Positions 1 to 8,529 of a stretch of DNA of 64,000 nucleotides are shown in pieces. Each line of letters begins with the position of its first letter. Positions within the stretch are counted from its first letter, which is position 1. The stretch is from Anaerocolumna sp. AGMB13025. GTDB taxonomy: Bacteria > Bacillota > Clostridia > Lachnospirales > Lachnospiraceae. The stretch spans positions 4,758,501 to 4,822,500 of the forward strand of contig NZ_CP121445.1 of NCBI RefSeq assembly GCF_029689925.1, written 5' to 3'. The position numbers were made by a program, and so were the translations under genes. The notes under the pieces are model-generated. The model saw only the letters and a program-made list of their open reading frames with translations, ran no database searches and was not told where the DNA came from.

Positions 1-924
1 AGGCTTTGAGACAGAGGCCGAAGGCGGCGCAATACGAGCCATACGTTCAAGCTGTTTGCGTCTTCCCCTGGCGTTTCTGCTGTTATTGCCTGCTATATTC
101 TTGCGGATAAATTCTTCGGTCTTTTTAATTTGCTGCTGTTGGGCAAGGTATCTGTGAATATGTTCCTCACTTAAGTGCTGTTTTTGTTTTAGGAAATCAG
201 AGTATTTTCCCGTATATTTTCTGAGTTTTCCCGCATCTATATCACAGATGCAGCCAGAAATCTTTTCAAGAAAATCATAATCATGAGAAACTACAATAAA
301 GGCATTGGGGAAGGCCGATAAATATTCTGAAAGCCACAGTACATGCTCCTTATCTAAAAAATTCGTTGGTTCATCAAGGAGTAAAACCTCCGGTTCTTCT
401 AACAGCAGCATTGCAAGAATTACTTTAGCCCGCTGCCCTCCGCTTAACTCGGATATCAGCCTATTACCGCCAATAACGGATAACCCAAGTCCATTCATTA
501 CCTTTTCTATATGGGACTCGATATGATAGAACTCTCTGGCTTCCAAGGTGATTTGATACTTTGCCGCTTGCAATAAAGCTTTTTCGTCACCGGTACTAGC
601 ATATTGTTCGTAGAGTCCATTCATTTTTTCTTCAAGAGTATATAACTCACAAAACGCTCTTTTCAAATACTCCGTAATACTACAATCCCCTGTAATAACC
701 CCATGCTGGTCAAGATGTCCGAGTTTTATATTTGACTGCCAAACAACATGGCCACCATCCGGAATAATTTCTCCGGATAATATTTTAATTAAGGTGCTTT
801 TACCCGCACCATTCTGTCCGACAATACCCATGTGTTCCCCCTTAAATAACTCAAGGGCTTCGTTTTGATATAATATTTTCTCTCCATAAGTATGGCTCAA
901 ATTTGTAATTTCTAATAAACTCAT
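1..924 (-). CDS. ABC-F family ATPase, partial (C-terminus beyond left edge)
   Basis: The reading frame starts at the ATG ending at 924 and stays open to base 1, giving about 308 residues. The first ABC domain has Walker A GQNGAGKST (about residues 36-44), signature LSGGQ, Walker B EVLLLDEPTNFLD and the switch region VVSHD. It is followed by the charged inter-domain linker (QQQQIKKTEEFIRKN), with no membrane segment. Two-domain soluble ATPases of this kind are ABC-F proteins, which act on the ribosome and in many Firmicutes protect it from lincosamide, streptogramin A, pleuromutilin or macrolide drugs. The upstream leader peptide and attenuators favour a resistance type, but the subfamily cannot be fixed from this half. 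GAGG lies 7-8 bases before the ATG. Confidence 0.9.
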   Translation of the reverse strand, partial: MSLLEITNLSHTYGEKILYQNEALELFKGEHMGIVGQNGAGKSTLIKILSGEIIPDGGHVVWQSNIKLGHLDQHGVITGDCSITEYLKRAFCELYTLEEKMNGLYEQYASTGDEKALLQAAKYQITLEAREFYHIESHIEKVMNGLGLSVIGGNRLISELSGGQRAKVILAMLLLEEPEVLLLDEPTNFLDKEHVLWLSEYLSAFPNAFIVVSHDYDFLEKISGCICDIDAGKLRKYTGKYSDFLKQKQHLSEEHIHRYLAQQQQIKKTEEFIRKNIAGNNSRNARGRRKQLERMARIAPPSASVSKP

Positions 925-952
925 AATAAATCCTCATTTCTGATAAAATAAA

Positions 953-983
953 AGAAGGCCTTATGCATAAGCACAGACCTTCT
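953..983 (-). terminator. Attenuator terminator 2 (ABC-F leader)
   Basis: The arms AGAAGGUCU and AGGCCUUCU form 9 bp around a 13-base segment that contains the self-complementary CUUAUGCAUAAG. UUUUAUUUUAU follows. It ends about 29 bases before the ABC-F start codon, so it is a second barrier in the same leader. Confidence 0.7.
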
Positions 984-1044
984 GTTTTCTAAATGTACGA
1001 TTGCAAACGTCACTAGCGCTCAGATTAATCCTGAGCAAACAAAA

Positions 1045-1072
1045 GGCCGCAGACAAAACATTGCCTACGACC
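1045..1072 (-). terminator. Attenuator terminator 1 (ABC-F leader)
   Basis: In the minus-strand RNA the arms GGUCGUAGGCAA and UUGUCUGCGGCC pair over 12 bp, counting G-U pairs, around a 4-base loop, and are followed by UUUUGUUU. It lies after the leader ORF and before the ABC-F start. Confidence 0.75.
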
Positions 1073-1166
1073 CAATAAACCACTTAAAACCTTCTCGGAA
1101 AATAGGTTCAATAATTAAGCGTAACAAAATACGCTATCATAACCTATTCACCGATAAAGGAAAGCT

Positions 1167-1265
1167 TCACGCTTTTAGTTTATGCTCCGCACAATGCTTC
1201 ATCGGCATCAATTGTACAGAGCAGATTCTTCTTTTCATTTCATCTATAATAACACGGTTTACCAT
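1167..1265 (-). CDS. Leader peptide, 32 aa, upstream of ABC-F
   Basis: ATG at 1265, TGA at 1167-1169. TTGGAGG lies 5 bases before the ATG, one of the best ribosome binding sites nearby. The peptide starts MVNRVIIDEMKRR and is basic, with Cys and Met residues and no signal peptide. It is followed by hairpins and terminators rather than by another coding region, so it is best read as a regulatory leader. No sequence family is recognised. Confidence 0.7.
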   Translation of the reverse strand: MVNRVIIDEMKRRICSVQLMPMKHCAEHKLKA

Positions 1266-1331
1266 AATAGCCTCCAATTAAAAAACATAAACTTTTTGTA
1301 GCATATCACATTGACGCTAAGTTGTCAATTA

Positions 1332-1398
1332 TCAATAATCTGCTTAATCAATAATTTCAATAATCTGCTTAATCAATAATTCTGTCTAATCAATAATT
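1332..1398. repeat. 25-bp tandem repeat, two full copies and a degenerate partial
   Basis: The 25-base unit beginning TCAATAATCTGCTTAATC is perfectly repeated at 1332-1356 and 1357-1381. A degraded part copy ends with the same TAATCAATAATT at 1387-1398. It is AT-rich and lies between the ABC-F leader and the end of the M28-like gene. Its function is unknown. Confidence 0.85.
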
Positions 1399-1433
1399 CA
1401 TTATCTGCTTTTTCTACTCATATTTGAAAATTA

Positions 1434-2858
1434 TTACTTAGTTCTGCCCAAAAGATAAGAATACCCATCCGATTTTCCAAGCAGCCTTCCCGGAGTCTTA
1501 TCCACTATGAGCGTTGCTTTTATAAGAGATTCTATCTGTTCCTTCATTAAACTTATATTAAGCTTGTCCATCTCCCGGTTCTTACTGTTTACCATTAAGT
1601 AGTCCGGCATCTGAATCAATCCTATCACAGGTATTCCTGCTTCAAACAGCGGTTGACTTTCTCCAAATTCAAACCGGTTGTGTCCCCTTAAAGTAACCGT
1701 GCGGGTTAGTGATCTTCCCTTTATTGCTTTCTTCCAAATTTCACCCATCTTTTTATTTCCGATATAAGTATATTCCGTTTGAATCTTACCTGTTGCCTTA
1801 TATTGTCCTTTGGGATACTCTTTCCACTCCATACTGCCTAAATGCTCTACTGTAATTCCTGCAACTGCCTTTCTGTTTCCAGCCCTTCCATCCCAAACTT
1901 CCCCATGCTTCGTTAACCAGGTTGAAGTTGCCTGTGAAGTCCCTTTAAATACCGGCAGGCGGAAATGTCCTGTGATAAATGCAAATACCAGGGTACGTTC
2001 ACGCTGACAGCTTTGTAAATATCGAATCATAGATAATATTCCAATCGCCCCGTTTTCTTCAATGGCATTCATTCCGTCCGTATGGGTATTGATAAGGATA
2101 GTTTCGTCTTTCTGCTTTCCTTCTAAAGTCACATAAAAGCTTTCCGTAAGTGAATTTTTCTGCTTTTTGGCTTCTAAAATTACAGTCCCTTGTTCCTGTC
2201 TTTTTGCTGCGGCAATCACTTTTTTCCCTTCGGTCTCATTCACCCATATAGCTGGAATTCCAAGATATTCATCTGTAAATGGTAAATACTGATTTTCCAC
2301 TTTTTCATCGCTTACTCCATTCCAGACTAATATAACTGCCTTCACTCCCTTTTCTCTTGCTTTCTTTAAATCAGGTTTTTTTAGTACTGAAGTCAGCACA
2401 AGTTCACCCTCTCCAGCTGTAAGCTCTATGTGATCCGGGAAAGAATCACGCTTATTCATAATAAGTCCGATGGGAAGTTTTTTAATGGTTTTTATTTCTA
2501 TTAAGGCAATTTTTCCTTTTGCTCTGCTATAGTTATCGTTTTTCGTATACATCAGCTCACCGGTTACACCATTTTTATCTGTCTCTCCCGAATAGGGATA
2601 GGCTGAGGATACATGAATTTCTTCCTTTCCTATCAATAAAGCACGATTCTTTTCCTCCCAGCGGTTAAACGTGTAGGAATCCGAATAGACTTGAAGCCCC
2701 ATATCATTTAACTTATTTTTAAGCCATGCAATAAATTCCTGATGTCCCTTTGAACCAGTTGTACGCTCGCCAAAGGAATTCATGATTTCTATTTCTTTTT
2801 GTATGATTTCTTCAGAAACCAATTTATTCTTTTCTATCTTCACCTTAATAACCTCCAT
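1434..2858 (-). CDS. M28-like metallopeptidase family protein with PA-type insert
   Basis: 474 residues with no signal peptide or membrane segment. The N-terminal SFGERTTGSKGHQEFIAWL is typical of M28 aminopeptidase-like proteins (recognising the G-S/T-R..G..G pattern). A protease-associated-like insert follows (about 100-235). The zinc region reads INTHTDGMNAIEENGA (about 257-272), keeping H-x-D. The usual second-metal Asp position and the following Glu-Glu pair are not obvious: the expected EE region reads FAFITGHFR. It may be an altered or inactive peptidase, or use different ligands. It is divergent from the TetR gene at 3072 and may share its control region. SD at AGGTTATT is weak; the GTG at codon 5 is another possible start. 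Confidence 0.6.
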   Translation of the reverse strand: MEVIKVKIEKNKLVSEEIIQKEIEIMNSFGERTTGSKGHQEFIAWLKNKLNDMGLQVYSDSYTFNRWEEKNRALLIGKEEIHVSSAYPYSGETDKNGVTGELMYTKNDNYSRAKGKIALIEIKTIKKLPIGLIMNKRDSFPDHIELTAGEGELVLTSVLKKPDLKKAREKGVKAVILVWNGVSDEKVENQYLPFTDEYLGIPAIWVNETEGKKVIAAAKRQEQGTVILEAKKQKNSLTESFYVTLEGKQKDETILINTHTDGMNAIEENGAIGILSMIRYLQSCQRERTLVFAFITGHFRLPVFKGTSQATSTWLTKHGEVWDGRAGNRKAVAGITVEHLGSMEWKEYPKGQYKATGKIQTEYTYIGNKKMGEIWKKAIKGRSLTRTVTLRGHNRFEFGESQPLFEAGIPVIGLIQMPDYLMVNSKNREMDKLNISLMKEQIESLIKATLIVDKTPGRLLGKSDGYSYLLGRTK

Positions 2859-2964
2859 ATTGCTATTTTCTTATTACAAAACTTATTAATCTGCTGCTAT
2901 TTGCTGTGGATAACATACTGCTTTGGGATTTGACATACAGATGATTTTAACAAACAAATTTGAC

Positions 2965-2978
2965 ATTACATTTGTAAT
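2965..2978. promoter_or_regulatory. Palindrome in TetR promoter (candidate operator)
   Basis: ATTACATTTGTAAT is a perfect 14-bp palindrome. It overlaps a possible -35 (TTGTAA, 2972-2977), 16 bases before an extended -10, TATAAT at 2994-2999, reading toward the TetR gene at 3072. A 12/14 match recurs at 7503-7516, upstream of the ABC exporter operon. Confidence 0.55.
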
Positions 2979-3071
2979 CTCATTATTATGTAGTATAATA
3001 GAAAATATGCATCAAAGCAATCTGTTCTACCGACATATAGACTGGTAACGTACAAATCAGGAGGATATGTA

Positions 3072-3656
3072 ATGTCAGCTACAGCGAAACGCCATTCCAA
3101 CAAAGAAACCAACCGCTTAACAAGAGAAGCCATATGTACAGCACTTGTACTGCTTATGAAGAACCAGGTCTTTGATAAAATCAGCATTACTGATTTAGTG
3201 AAACGTGCCGGGGTATCCCGTACGGCATACTATAGTAACTATTCCTCCAAACAAGAAATTCTATACGACCTGGTGGATTCCCTTATTCTTGAAATCAATG
3301 AAAAGCTGTTGCCTTACACAGACGAAAGTAATGGGAAAGCAAAATACCCGAGGGAATTTATAAAAGTAATGCTAAACGTGTTTTATCAACGGAAGGATAT
3401 CTATAAAACCTTATATGAAGCACACTTTAATCACATTATTTTAGACCGTTTAAATCAAAGTATGCTCTCCCGTCTACAGGATAAGTCCAATGAAAATATT
3501 TACCGGATATATTTTAATGCCGGAGCTTTATATAATGTTTTTTCAAAATGGATTCAGTCTGAAATGACCGAAACAATTGATGAAATGACGGATATCTGCC
3601 TTACCATCTATCATACTCCTATGTCTTCGGAACACACCTTCGAAAACATGGTTTAA
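3072..3656 (+). CDS. TetR/AcrR family transcriptional regulator
   Basis: 194 residues. The N-terminal TetR helix-turn-helix reads ITDLVKRAGVSRTAYYSNYSSKQEILYDL (recognition region about 45-70). The C-terminal half is the usual helical ligand/dimer domain. The ATG is preceded by CAGGAGGATATGTA, which sets the start. The shared palindrome suggests it controls itself and the exporter operon ending at 4200. A cupin gene follows 84 bases downstream on the same strand. Confidence 0.9.
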   Translation: MSATAKRHSNKETNRLTREAICTALVLLMKNQVFDKISITDLVKRAGVSRTAYYSNYSSKQEILYDLVDSLILEINEKLLPYTDESNGKAKYPREFIKVMLNVFYQRKDIYKTLYEAHFNHIILDRLNQSMLSRLQDKSNENIYRIYFNAGALYNVFSKWIQSEMTETIDEMTDICLTIYHTPMSSEHTFENMV

Positions 3657-3740
3657 ATGAAACACTTGATAGAGTCAGCAAGATGATATATATTAAAAGC
3701 ATATTTACAAGTGAGGAAAATTTAAAAGGAGAAATTTAAG

Positions 3741-4100
3741 ATGGATAAAGTTAATTTAGAAGAGAAATTAAATCTTATTAATGAATATTGGAGTCCTAAA
3801 ATATTAGGTGAAGTAAATGAATCCTACATAAAGGTTGCAAAATTAAAAGGTGAATTTCTATGGCACCTGCACGAACAGGAAGATGAGATGTTTTTTGTTA
3901 TTAACGGACAATTGATTATTAAATTCAGGGATCATGAAACTATTATAAATGATGGTGAATTTATTGTAATTCCAAAAGGAGTTGAACATATGCCGGTTGC
4001 CAGGGAGGAAGTACATGTCATGTTAATAGAAGCAAAATCAACATTAAATACCGGAAATGTAAGAAATGAAAGAACGGTTGAAACCCTGGAAAAGATTTAA
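3741..4100 (+). CDS. Small cupin-domain protein
   Basis: 119 residues forming one cupin barrel. Motif 1, HLHEQEDEMFFVINGQLII (about 38-56), carries the two His and the Glu that normally bind a metal. Motif 2 is GEFIVIPKGVEHMP (about 72-85), with the last His. Single-cupin proteins of this size are often isomerases, dioxygenase-like or ligand binders, and no substrate can be named. AAAGGAG lies 10 bases before the ATG. It is probably transcribed with the TetR gene upstream. Confidence 0.85.
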   Translation: MDKVNLEEKLNLINEYWSPKILGEVNESYIKVAKLKGEFLWHLHEQEDEMFFVINGQLIIKFRDHETIINDGEFIVIPKGVEHMPVAREEVHVMLIEAKSTLNTGNVRNERTVETLEKI

Positions 4101-4199
4101 TATGGAAAAATGATATTAATCTGCTGCTCACAAAAATAATCGGTTACTTAATTTCATTTGTTCCCTTTTATTTAGGTGAGCAGAAGAAGCTTATCATTT

Positions 4200-6584
4200 T
4201 TATTCTGTAACTAATGCATAAGCTGAAATTTTACGGATTCTCCAGGTAATCAGCAGGGACAAAAGATAGGAGAATATAATAACCCCAATGCCAAAAGCAA
4301 TGACCCAATACTGATCCACAAGGAATCCAGCCTTCATAATACCTGCGCTTTTCATGGAAATAGACATCATGGGATTTGTATAAAATGCACCTAGAAGTGT
4401 TCCGATTACCACTCCGATTATGATTGGAATTGTAAAGCTGATGGAAAGCTGATTCATCAATTGATACGTAGTAAAACCAATCGCTTTTTGGATGCCAAGC
4501 TCCTTCTTTTTACGAATTACAGAGGAACTGATGACAAAATATAAGACCAAGGATACTACAAATAAGGTAACGACAAGCATTGCAATCCCCATAGCAGCAA
4601 CGATTCCTTGATATGATGCCATCCCCTCTGCCATTCCCTTATCAAAATTAACAGCAGTCAGTAACATACTTTTATCAAATTTACTCTCTAACATTTTTAC
4701 AAATTTTTCGGCATCTGTTCCTTTTTCTAAATAAATATATAAAGACTGATGCTTATAACTAGAATTAAGCCGTTCATAATCTTTTGCTAGAATGGAGGTG
4801 TTAAGACCTCCCATCTGTGAACCATTTGATAATCCCACCACTTTAAAGGGTTCTTCCTTTTCGCCAAAACGTACTGTGACGGTATCGCCTATTGTTTTAT
4901 CCAGTCTTTCGGCTAATATTCCGGCGAGAGAGATTTCATTTTTATTTTCAGGATACCGCCCTTCGTAGACTAACTTAGTCTCTTTTTTATCATAATTGTC
5001 CATTACATACGTAATAACTTCCATACCCTCGACATTTACTTTCACTTCATCTAAATACTGTACTTTCCAAACATGTTCCATGCCCTCGATGGTTTTTACC
5101 GCTTCTCTTTGATCCTTTTCAGGATTTAACACAGCAATGGCGTTACAGATTTCCATACCTGGAACCTCTGCAAATGCTTTGGTATCAACCGTTGTATTAT
5201 AATACATTATCACACCGAATACTCCGCTAAAGGTTACTGCGGTAAGAATCACAATAATCATCACATTTTGCTTCATGCTTTGTAACACAGACTTAAATGC
5301 CAGGGCAAGGGGTAGATTACTGCCTGCTTTTTCAAGCTGCATATGGTTTCTTTTATATTTGCGGACAGTGGTTTCACCACGTAAGGCATAAATCGGATTT
5401 AACTTACCGATACGATGCGCAGCCAAAAATGCAATCAATATGACAATCAACAGCAATATGCAGAATGCTGCTCCACTGACGCTGGCATCAAAGCCTTGTT
5501 CCCACTTCAAACCAGATTGTTGTTCAAAGACCGCAGAGACTGCCGGCAGTGTCGGGTAAGAAAGAGCTATTCCTATTATGCTGCCAATGCCTGCTATCAA
5601 GGAAAACTGTAATATAACTGATAGGATAATCTGCCTGCTGGTATAACCAATTGACTTTAAGGAACCAATCTTCATAATATCTTCTTCAATGCTGTTAACA
5701 ATTCTAAACCGAACAACCAATAAGCATACAATCACGATAATTAAAGCAAACATAACCATCATGGCAGAAACCATGGTTGCCATAAGGCACCTTGATAATT
5801 GGATTAGTTCAAGGTCAATGACCACCATCATGGTGGATGGGTCTGCCGCCATTAAAGAAGCAGAATTTAGATTTAGTATTTCACGGATACCGCTTTCTAT
5901 TGCAGATACATTTTTCACATCATCAACATTTGCAAATACCACATGAATTAGATTTTCCGGTTTATTTAGTATGGCTTTCACCTTTTGGTAGGTGTCTTCC
6001 GGCAGATAAAAGCTAATATAGCCCGTGTCGGTGGAACTAAAATAGATGTCCTCGGTATACCCTTTTACAGTAAAGAGAAGGGACTTTACTTCTTTTGTTA
6101 CTTCATCTGTGTACTTAAGTTCAATTTTATCATTTAACTGATAGCCGCTTACAGCCTTAAAAATATCAGGAAGATAAACAGACATGTCGTCAGCGGGTAA
6201 ATGTTCACCAACAAATTTCCATTTACTTAGTTCTCTTTTTTCATCCATATTGCCAAACATAATCTGATAGGATCTTTCTTTGCCTTTGGATAAAATATTG
6301 GAATTAAGTAATAGTCCTTCATTTGTTTGGGTTTCCTTTATATGAGTATTATTATCCATATAAGTTTTCACTTCATCGTTATATATTTTATCCGGTAAGG
6401 CAAAATACACATTAGAGGGATTGAGTTCTTTTTTCAGATTCTCAAAAAAGCTGCCGTAGTTAATAACGACTAAAAGACCTGCATTTAGTAAAAGTGCTGC
6501 TATGACAAACATGATGACCAAGGTTGCGGAGGCTGATTTTGTTTTTCGAATATTTGCAATTGCATGCATCCATAATTTATTCAC
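4200..6584 (-). CDS. ABC transporter permease, FtsX/MacB type
   Basis: About 794 residues. The protein has two FtsX-type halves: an N-terminal membrane helix (about 20-45) with an external domain and three more helices (about 270-400), then a second external domain and a C-terminal helix set ending WRIRKISAYALVTE. I chose GTG at 6584 because GGGGTGG sits just before it and it lies 1 base beyond the stop of the ATPase gene. A longer frame from 6641 would overlap that gene by 56 bases. Permeases of this build export peptides, lipoproteins or antimicrobials, or act as mechanotransmission complexes. It is paired with the ATPase at 6586. Confidence 0.88.
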   Translation of the reverse strand: MNKLWMHAIANIRKTKSASATLVIMFVIAALLLNAGLLVVINYGSFFENLKKELNPSNVYFALPDKIYNDEVKTYMDNNTHIKETQTNEGLLLNSNILSKGKERSYQIMFGNMDEKRELSKWKFVGEHLPADDMSVYLPDIFKAVSGYQLNDKIELKYTDEVTKEVKSLLFTVKGYTEDIYFSSTDTGYISFYLPEDTYQKVKAILNKPENLIHVVFANVDDVKNVSAIESGIREILNLNSASLMAADPSTMMVVIDLELIQLSRCLMATMVSAMMVMFALIIVIVCLLVVRFRIVNSIEEDIMKIGSLKSIGYTSRQIILSVILQFSLIAGIGSIIGIALSYPTLPAVSAVFEQQSGLKWEQGFDASVSGAAFCILLLIVILIAFLAAHRIGKLNPIYALRGETTVRKYKRNHMQLEKAGSNLPLALAFKSVLQSMKQNVMIIVILTAVTFSGVFGVIMYYNTTVDTKAFAEVPGMEICNAIAVLNPEKDQREAVKTIEGMEHVWKVQYLDEVKVNVEGMEVITYVMDNYDKKETKLVYEGRYPENKNEISLAGILAERLDKTIGDTVTVRFGEKEEPFKVVGLSNGSQMGGLNTSILAKDYERLNSSYKHQSLYIYLEKGTDAEKFVKMLESKFDKSMLLTAVNFDKGMAEGMASYQGIVAAMGIAMLVVTLFVVSLVLYFVISSSVIRKKKELGIQKAIGFTTYQLMNQLSISFTIPIIIGVVIGTLLGAFYTNPMMSISMKSAGIMKAGFLVDQYWVIAFGIGVIIFSYLLSLLITWRIRKISAYALVTE

Positions 6585-6585
6585 A

Positions 6586-7344
6586 TTACCACCCCATTTC
6601 TGTAAGGAAGGACTGGAGTTTTTCATGCCGTACTTTATCACCGCTCACATAGTTACCCAAGTTACATTCTCCACCAATTACACCGTCTTTTATATATATA
6701 ATCCGGTTACCCCGTCTGGCTGAACGAAGATCATGGGTAACCATGATAATACTTTGACCAGCGCTATTGATATCCGTCAAAACATCCAGTACCGCATTTC
6801 CCGAAGCAGAATTTAAGGCTCCGGTTGGTTCATCAGCAAAAACCACCCTTGGTTTGTTGATTAAGGCACGGACAATAGCGGCACGCTGATTTTCACCACC
6901 GGAGAGCTGAGTGGGGAATTTTCTCCAGATCATTTCTGTTAAACCAACCTTTTTCAGTAATTCTTTCGCATTTGCAGCAATAGCCTTTTTATCCCCGCTT
7001 ACTAAAAGACCGCTTGCTAAAATATTATCTAAAATGCTCATGTTATCAAGCAAAAACATTTGCTGAAAGACAAAACCGCAGTTTTGCCTGCGAAATACCG
7101 CTAGCTTGTCATTATTCAGATTCGCTATTTCAGCGTCAAAAAAGCGTATAGCACCGCTGGTCGGTCTGTCCATACCGGATAAAGCGTAAAGTAAGGTGGA
7201 TTTACCCGCACCGGAGGAACCCATAATAACTGTAAAATCTCTTTCATAGAATTCAATATCCAGATTTTTTAATACCTGCTGTTCCTGGGTCCCTGATTTA
7301 AAACTTTTGTTTAGTTTATTGGTCTTTAAAATAATATTTGCCAT
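6586..7344 (-). CDS. ABC transporter ATP-binding protein (LolD/MacB/BceA class)
   Basis: 252 residues. Walker A is GSSGAGKST (about 42-50), the Q-loop is FVFQQMFLL, the signature LSGGENQRAAIVRAL, Walker B VVFADEPTGALN and the switch His is in IIMVTHD. The EPTGALN motif and the length match the class that serves FtsX-type permeases. It is the first gene of a two-gene operon, and the permease starts one base after its stop. A copy of the TetR-promoter palindrome lies about 160 bases upstream. Confidence 0.93.
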   Translation of the reverse strand: MANIILKTNKLNKSFKSGTQEQQVLKNLDIEFYERDFTVIMGSSGAGKSTLLYALSGMDRPTSGAIRFFDAEIANLNNDKLAVFRRQNCGFVFQQMFLLDNMSILDNILASGLLVSGDKKAIAANAKELLKKVGLTEMIWRKFPTQLSGGENQRAAIVRALINKPRVVFADEPTGALNSASGNAVLDVLTDINSAGQSIIMVTHDLRSARRGNRIIYIKDGVIGGECNLGNYVSGDKVRHEKLQSFLTEMGW

Positions 7345-7502
7345 TCTTTTACTATCTCTCCTTTTTGTTATTGTTACAGTAATTGTCCTCTTACTTATCA
7401 GCCCTATAAACTCCTCCCTATAAAACTACGGCTAACAATGATTTCTTTCACAGTGTATTTCATTTTCCTTTTCATGGTAAGTGAAGAACGTCATTTTCCG
7501 AT

Positions 7503-7516
7503 ATGACAAATGTAAC
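7503..7516. promoter_or_regulatory. Second copy of TetR-promoter palindrome upstream of exporter operon
   Basis: The minus strand reads GTTACATTTGTCAT, matching the palindrome at 2965-2978 (ATTACATTTGTAAT) in 12 of 14 positions and keeping TTACATTTGT. Its position upstream of the ATPase gene fits control of the exporter by the TetR protein of 3072. This is inference. Confidence 0.45.
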
Positions 7517-7672
7517 GAAACCAAAACGTACATTGTTGATGCATCAAATTTATTATTACTTTAATCTTCTAAGGGATTTAGGCAAGAACAAAGAGGCTCG
7601 CCAGACTCTTGCATACGCATCCTACAGGTTCTTTTTTTATTTTATTAGATGTTAAAGAATTTTGCTGAAAAA

Positions 7673-7707
7673 TAAAAAAGCCCTAGAAATTATTAGTTTC
7701 TAAGGCT
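7673..7707 (-). terminator. Rho-independent terminator
   Basis: On the minus strand AGCCUUAGAAA pairs with UUUCUAGGGCU (11 bp with one G-U) around a 7-base loop, and UUUUUUAUUUUU follows. It would end transcripts coming from the GNAT gene, whose stop is about 180 bases upstream. Confidence 0.75.
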
Positions 7708-7884
7708 TGTCCGTGTTTGCCAGTCAGTCTGGACCGTTAAAGCTTTATTAAATTCTGACATTTATATGAATGGAACCACTGTATCACATATATTGTCTAT
7801 ACGTAAAATCTGCATTAGCAGCGCTAAGATTACTTGCAATACTTGGGTATCTGGTATCCTTATTTTATCCAGATATCCTATTTA

Positions 7885-8418
7885 CTAGTAACGTTTCATA
7901 AACTCGGATTTCAGAATAGCATATTGATATGTATCTTTCCAAATAGGATTCCCTTCCTCATCAGTGAAGAAATATACATTTTGAAGTAATGTTCCTTCCC
8001 TTCTCATTCCAACTCGCTCAAGCAATTTCCACGAATTAGGGTTTTTAGGGTCGCACCTAGCAATAATCCTTCTGATACCAAGTTCATCAAACCCATATTT
8101 TATAAGCGCAAGCAAACCCTCGGAGGCATACCCGTTTCCCCAGTACTTCTCATTGAAAACATAACCAACCTCCCAGGTTTCAAATTTTCCCGATGCAAAA
8201 TAAAAGTTGCCTATGACTTTTCCGTCTTTTAAGCATACAGCCAGAAATCTCTCGTCACTTACCCTTCTTTTTGCTTCTTCATAAGATTCTTCTTTTGAGA
8301 ATGGCTTATATGGTTCAAATTCCAGTACTTTGGGAATGGACAAGTACTCATATAAATCCTCGCCGTCATTTTCTAAAAACCTACGTATTACTAAACGCTC
8401 TGTTATAATTTCTTTCAA
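7885..8418 (-). CDS. GNAT family N-acetyltransferase (RimJ/RimL type)
   Basis: 177 residues, the usual length of RimJ/RimL-like acetyltransferases. The N-terminus ITERLVIRRFLENDGEDLYEYL, the acetyl-CoA loop region NEKYWGNGYASEGLLALIKYGF (about 90-112) and IARCDPKNPNSWKLLERVGMRREG (about 120-143) are the family hallmarks. It transfers an acetyl group to an amine or protein N-terminus, but the substrate is unknown. It stands alone between the exporter operon and topB. AAAGGGGAAATAATTTG precedes the ATG. Confidence 0.92.
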   Translation of the reverse strand: MKEIITERLVIRRFLENDGEDLYEYLSIPKVLEFEPYKPFSKEESYEEAKRRVSDERFLAVCLKDGKVIGNFYFASGKFETWEVGYVFNEKYWGNGYASEGLLALIKYGFDELGIRRIIARCDPKNPNSWKLLERVGMRREGTLLQNVYFFTDEEGNPIWKDTYQYAILKSEFMKRY

Positions 8419-8529
8419 ATTATTTCCCCTTTAAATTCATAATATTATTTTGACAATTGTACTCTTATATATATTTATATTACTAATCTAGAGTCAAGTG
8501 TCAAAAGATCGCTCTACCTATACTTTAGG

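Larger units (their letters stand above)
925..1265 (-). promoter_or_regulatory. Leader/attenuator region of the ABC-F gene
   Basis: The 340-base leader holds, in transcription order, a 32-codon ORF with its own GGAGG, a long hairpin (1096-1153), and two hairpins each followed by a U-rich run. The long hairpin pairs CGG..AATAGGTT with AACCTATT..CCG and encloses a second stem, AGCGTA/TACGCT. This is the layout of ribosome-mediated attenuators known ahead of several ABC-F and erm resistance genes, where drug-stalled ribosomes on the leader ORF prevent terminator formation. The mechanism here is inferred from layout. Confidence 0.75.
7345..7884. other. 540-bp gene-free stretch upstream of exporter operon
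   Basis: It holds the candidate operator at 7503-7516 and a terminator at 7673-7707. Beyond these I see no convincing reading frame, RNA gene or repeat. The part at 7710-7884 is AT-rich and unremarkable. Confidence 0.5.

Noticed and set aside
2958..2999. TTGACA as -35 for the TetR promoter
   Set aside because: Spacing to TATAAT would be 28 bases; TTGTAA with 16 bases fits better.
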